A stretch of 40,430 bases of DNA from positions 1 through 40,430 of the IMG/VR virus record IMGVR_UViG_3300036780_000402, one strand, 5' to 3'. The notes below the pieces were generated by a model, which did not search any database, was not told the DNA's origin, and saw only the letters and a program-made list of their open reading frames with translations. The number at the start of each line of letters is the position of its first letter. Positions within the stretch are counted from its first letter, which is position 1. The stretch is from a virus. The translations under genes were made by a program, and so were the position numbers. Of this stretch, positions 38,173-40,430 are shown one piece after another.

Positions 38173-39060
38173 CTACTTGGCGCGCTTTGCCTTCGCCAAA
38201 TCTGATTCCGAAACTTCAACTTCGCACGGCAAGCCGTTCCAGTCGAATCTAGTTGCTCCCCGCAAATGCTCCTTAATCCATATGGTCGGATCGGTATCAG
38301 GATTGGCGCATTTTCGCCGCCAGTGATTTTTAACCCACGTTCGCAATGCTTGCTTCCTTCCGGATGGGCCAACATTCCTATCCGCAAAAAACTCTTTAAT
38401 CGCCGTGCGGTCGCATTCAAGGCGGAAAGTCCTGTTGGGCAATCCGATTCGCACTGCCCAATTAAGACGGCGGGTAAATTCGGCTCCAAGCGTTAGCTGT
38501 ATGTGAAAACTCTTTATGCCAGAGGACACTACCGTTAGATTGCTGGCGTAATTTGATCCGGGTTTCTTGCTGCCGCCAGCAAATGAGTTTTTGTATCTTG
38601 GTTTAATGTGAAATTCGCCTCCGCGCCAAACAGCTATTTCCTCCTCCAAAGCGACAGACGTGCCATCTTCGCAAATTGCCGTCCTCGTGATCTTGGCCGC
38701 GTGCCCAATTCCGAGTGATCGCTGGTTGCCTGCCCCAAGGCTCTTGACGCGGAAGCATTCGTATTTGCTTCCAAGAATCGAATCATAACCATAAGGCATC
38801 AAGAACGCGGAATTGTACGAAAACCCCAGGTCCTTCGGCGTGCAATCGGGCGATATGTCCTGAGCGTCACTCGTCGCGGCAGTAACGCCTGAATATATTG
38901 CTCCGTCGAATGAGCCGTTCCTGCAAACGGCCAATGTGGCGGCAATGTCGAATACATGTTCGGCATCGTCCATCGTCTCGACTTGATTTCTTTTCCGGCC
39001 TGTAGCCGAAACGATGGTTTTTTCTTTGACGAGCGTAGCAGATGGATTTATCAGGCTCAT
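38173..39060 (-). CDS. Unknown protein coupled to the integrase
   Basis: 295 aa, ATGA overlap with the integrase stop. A Ser/Gly-rich middle (AGGSKKPGSNYASNLTVVSS) separates an N-terminal part (VETMDDAEHVFDIAATLAVC, with DIAATLAV) from a basic C-terminal part (FADRNVGPSGRKQALRTWVKNHWRRK, WIKEHLRGATRFDWNGLPCEV). Similar C-terminal sequences (HLRG-x-x-RF-W) I recall from unnamed phage proteins. Being in one operon with the integrase and next to attP, it could be an accessory recombination factor. Confidence 0.6.
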   Translation of the reverse strand: MSLINPSATLVKEKTIVSATGRKRNQVETMDDAEHVFDIAATLAVCRNGSFDGAIYSGVTAATSDAQDISPDCTPKDLGFSYNSAFLMPYGYDSILGSKYECFRVKSLGAGNQRSLGIGHAAKITRTAICEDGTSVALEEEIAVWRGGEFHIKPRYKNSFAGGSKKPGSNYASNLTVVSSGIKSFHIQLTLGAEFTRRLNWAVRIGLPNRTFRLECDRTAIKEFFADRNVGPSGRKQALRTWVKNHWRRKCANPDTDPTIWIKEHLRGATRFDWNGLPCEVEVSESDLAKAKRAK

Positions 39061-40196
39061 GCTGTTCCTCTCTTTCGTTTTTCCTGTTTCCCCAACTTCG
39101 GCAACGAAGCCAAAGCTTTTGCGTAGTCATCCATCCCAAGCCGCGCATACTTCGCAGTCAGCGTCGGCGTCGAATGGTGGGCAAGCTGCTGAGCCACGGC
39201 CAATCCGCTTGCCCGAATGATTGCTGTAATGAACGTGTTACGTTGTGAGTGTTGATCGCAAAACAGAATCGTTCCAGGCTCGTTGTACGTGATGCCGACG
39301 GCTTTCAAATCCGCACGCCATGCCTTGATAGGCTTCGCGTGCGGAAGCTTCGGAAATATTGGTTGCCCGGCCTCTTTACTGGCAAGCCAAGGTTTTATCA
39401 GCGTCGCCAGATCGTCGCTTATTGGATGCTCGATTGACTGCCGGCCCTTCATGTTCTTTGCTTCCACGCTGATAATCGGCGGGTCGCTGGCGAAGTCGAA
39501 ATTTTCCGGCTTGAGCGAAAACAAAGTGCCCTGTCTAAAGCCGGTCCCGAGTCCCAGGGCATAACGGTACGCCCGATCAATTCCCGTCATCCCGCCGCGA
39601 ATCTTTTGCAGCTTGGTTGTTTCAAAAAGCGTGACAATCTGCGCGTCCGTCATGCCGACGCGCACGCGGGTTAATCCTGTTTGCGTGCTGCGCGTTGGCA
39701 ATCTCCGCAGTGGATCGGTCGCAATCCGCCCGGCGTCAAACAGCCACGCCGTAAACGCCTTGCACGCCGCGAGATATTTATTGCGCGTTCCTATCGCCAA
39801 TGGCTTGCCGCCCTTCAACGCCGTCTTTAATTTCGCCACGGCACTGCGGACTTTGTCCCGGTCTATCGCGTCGATGCGTTCGATTGAGGCGGCGGCAAAC
39901 ACCCGTTCAACAGCCCGCACGGATGCATCGCAATGTTCAACGGTGTCGCCTTTTTCAAGCAATGCTGCCGAGAAGTCTTGCAAGTGTTTAAACAGTTCAA
40001 TATCGCCGTGCATCGCAAGCTTCTCTTGCGACCCGGTGATAATCCCACTTTTCGCGGCAGACTTGCGGAACTCGTTGGCGTTGCCGACTTGTTCCGCAAG
40101 CTGCTTTGAAAAGAGGCCGCGCCGATACTGTCTCTTGCGGCTCGAATCGAACCATGAAACAGTCCACTTGCCGTTTTCTTTGTAGACGGATGCCAT
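39057..40196 (-). CDS. Tyrosine-recombinase integrase
   Basis: 379 aa. N-terminal arm-binding and core-binding domains (YKENGKWTVSWFDSSRKRQY ... a SAM-like helical bundle), then catalytic Arg221 (GTGFRQGTLFSL), Lys248, His316-x-x-Arg319 (DQHSQRNTF), His340/341 (QLAHHST) and Tyr350 (LTAKYARLG). All pentad residues are present, so it should be active. It lies 1 kb from the tRNA-Lys core, which is its likely target. Confidence 0.9.
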   Translation of the reverse strand: MASVYKENGKWTVSWFDSSRKRQYRRGLFSKQLAEQVGNANEFRKSAAKSGIITGSQEKLAMHGDIELFKHLQDFSAALLEKGDTVEHCDASVRAVERVFAAASIERIDAIDRDKVRSAVAKLKTALKGGKPLAIGTRNKYLAACKAFTAWLFDAGRIATDPLRRLPTRSTQTGLTRVRVGMTDAQIVTLFETTKLQKIRGGMTGIDRAYRYALGLGTGFRQGTLFSLKPENFDFASDPPIISVEAKNMKGRQSIEHPISDDLATLIKPWLASKEAGQPIFPKLPHAKPIKAWRADLKAVGITYNEPGTILFCDQHSQRNTFITAIIRASGLAVAQQLAHHSTPTLTAKYARLGMDDYAKALASLPKLGKQEKRKRGTA

Positions 40197-40202
40197 GGGC
40201 GA

Positions 40203-40430
40203 TTACCTGTAGACCTTGCAACCGCGAGGAATATCGAGCTTGCCGCCCTTGATTGTCGCGTAATTCATATACAGCGTTGTCAGCGACGCGGGAAGTTTCA
40301 AGTCGCCGGGGATTGTCGCGGAACTCATATCCAGCGTTGTCAGCGACGCGGGAAGTTTCAAGTCGCCCTTGATTGTCGCGGAATTCATATACAGCGTTGT
40401 CAGCGACGCGGGAAGTTTCAAGTCGCCGGG
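40203..40430 (-). CDS. Leucine-rich-repeat protein, 5' end outside window
   Basis: 75 visible C-terminal residues, all but the last ~15 being 20-aa repeats of the form GDLKLPASLTTLYMNSATIK. The LPxSLTTLxM pattern is an LRR variant like those of bacterial surface/effector proteins. The gene runs off the right end of the window; no start can be given. It ends KLDIPRGCKVYR, six bases before the integrase start. Confidence 0.75.
   Translation of the reverse strand, partial: PGDLKLPASLTTLYMNSATIKGDLKLPASLTTLDMSSATIPGDLKLPASLTTLYMNYATIKGGKLDIPRGCKVYR
40235..40430 (-). repeat. 60-bp tandem LRR repeats, cut by window end
   Basis: Three nearly identical 60-bp units with few substitutions. They continue beyond the end, and probably caused the assembly break. 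Confidence 0.85.

Noticed and set aside
38173-38496. Overlapping reading frames in the gene next to attP
   Set aside because: They are shorter shadows of the 295-codon frame, without ribosome-binding sites.

Overview
The window reads as most of the genome of a temperate tailed phage (long non-contractile tail, siphovirus-like, HK97-fold capsid). It is probably the unintegrated form, or a contig assembled from it. Evidence for a phage: a Nu1/GpA terminase pair, gpW-like connector, lambda-type portal, S49 head protease, decoration protein, Mu gpT-like major capsid protein, neck genes, tail tube, a frameshifted tail-assembly chaperone, tape measure, a replication/recombination block and a tyrosine integrase. 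Gene packing is phage-like, with many ATGA and TAATG stop/start overlaps. The 3' half of a tRNA-Lys(TTT) gene near the integrase (38024-38065) has phage-like DNA on both sides and no 5' half, as expected of an attP. The host cannot be read from the sequence; I suspect a fairly GC-rich Gram-negative, but no gene here proves a phylum.

Layout, left to right. (1) 1-2871, minus: a nonapeptide-repeat protein, then (in transcription order ParB-like, small Cys protein, sigma-70-family factor, AlpA-like HTH) a regulatory operon. (2) 3082-3907, plus: two genes, the second predicted to be exported, divergent from the ParB-like gene across an operator-like palindrome cluster. (3) 3921-27625, minus: the late block. 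Transcription runs from small proteins and a fibre-like gene through terminase, head, a run of adhesin/beta-helix proteins, neck, tail tube, two putative hydrolases, the chaperones, tape measure and distal tail. Two tRNA genes lie inside the head operon. (4) 22218-23467, plus: a small island of regulatory genes inserted between terL and gpW, with two sigma-70-type promoters carrying the same operator and a duplicated 72-bp terminator element. (5) 27701-37862, minus: RuvC-like resolvase, an iteron-rich inverted repeat that looks like the replication origin, Prim-Pol/DUF3987 primase-helicase, cytosine methyltransferase, DEAH helicase, HNH nuclease, a mini-primase-like protein, a Cas4/RecB-like nuclease, a DUF669 protein, a Sak4-like recombinase and an Asp-rich protein. 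(6) 38024-40430: att core, an unknown gene coupled to the integrase, and a leucine-rich-repeat gene cut by the window end.

How it works together: the right block would start replication at the iteron region and feed single-strand annealing or recombination (Sak4-like ATPase, DUF669, Cas4-like nuclease, RuvC). The phage sigma factor and AlpA-like protein could switch the late block on. The integrase acts at the tRNA-Lys site. The most notable points are a programmed -1 frameshift that fuses the tail chaperone to a DnaJ-type zinc-finger extension, the twin-operator island with a predicted nonstop transcript, and the iteron inverted repeat. No CRISPR array, insertion sequence, reverse transcriptase or rRNA was seen.
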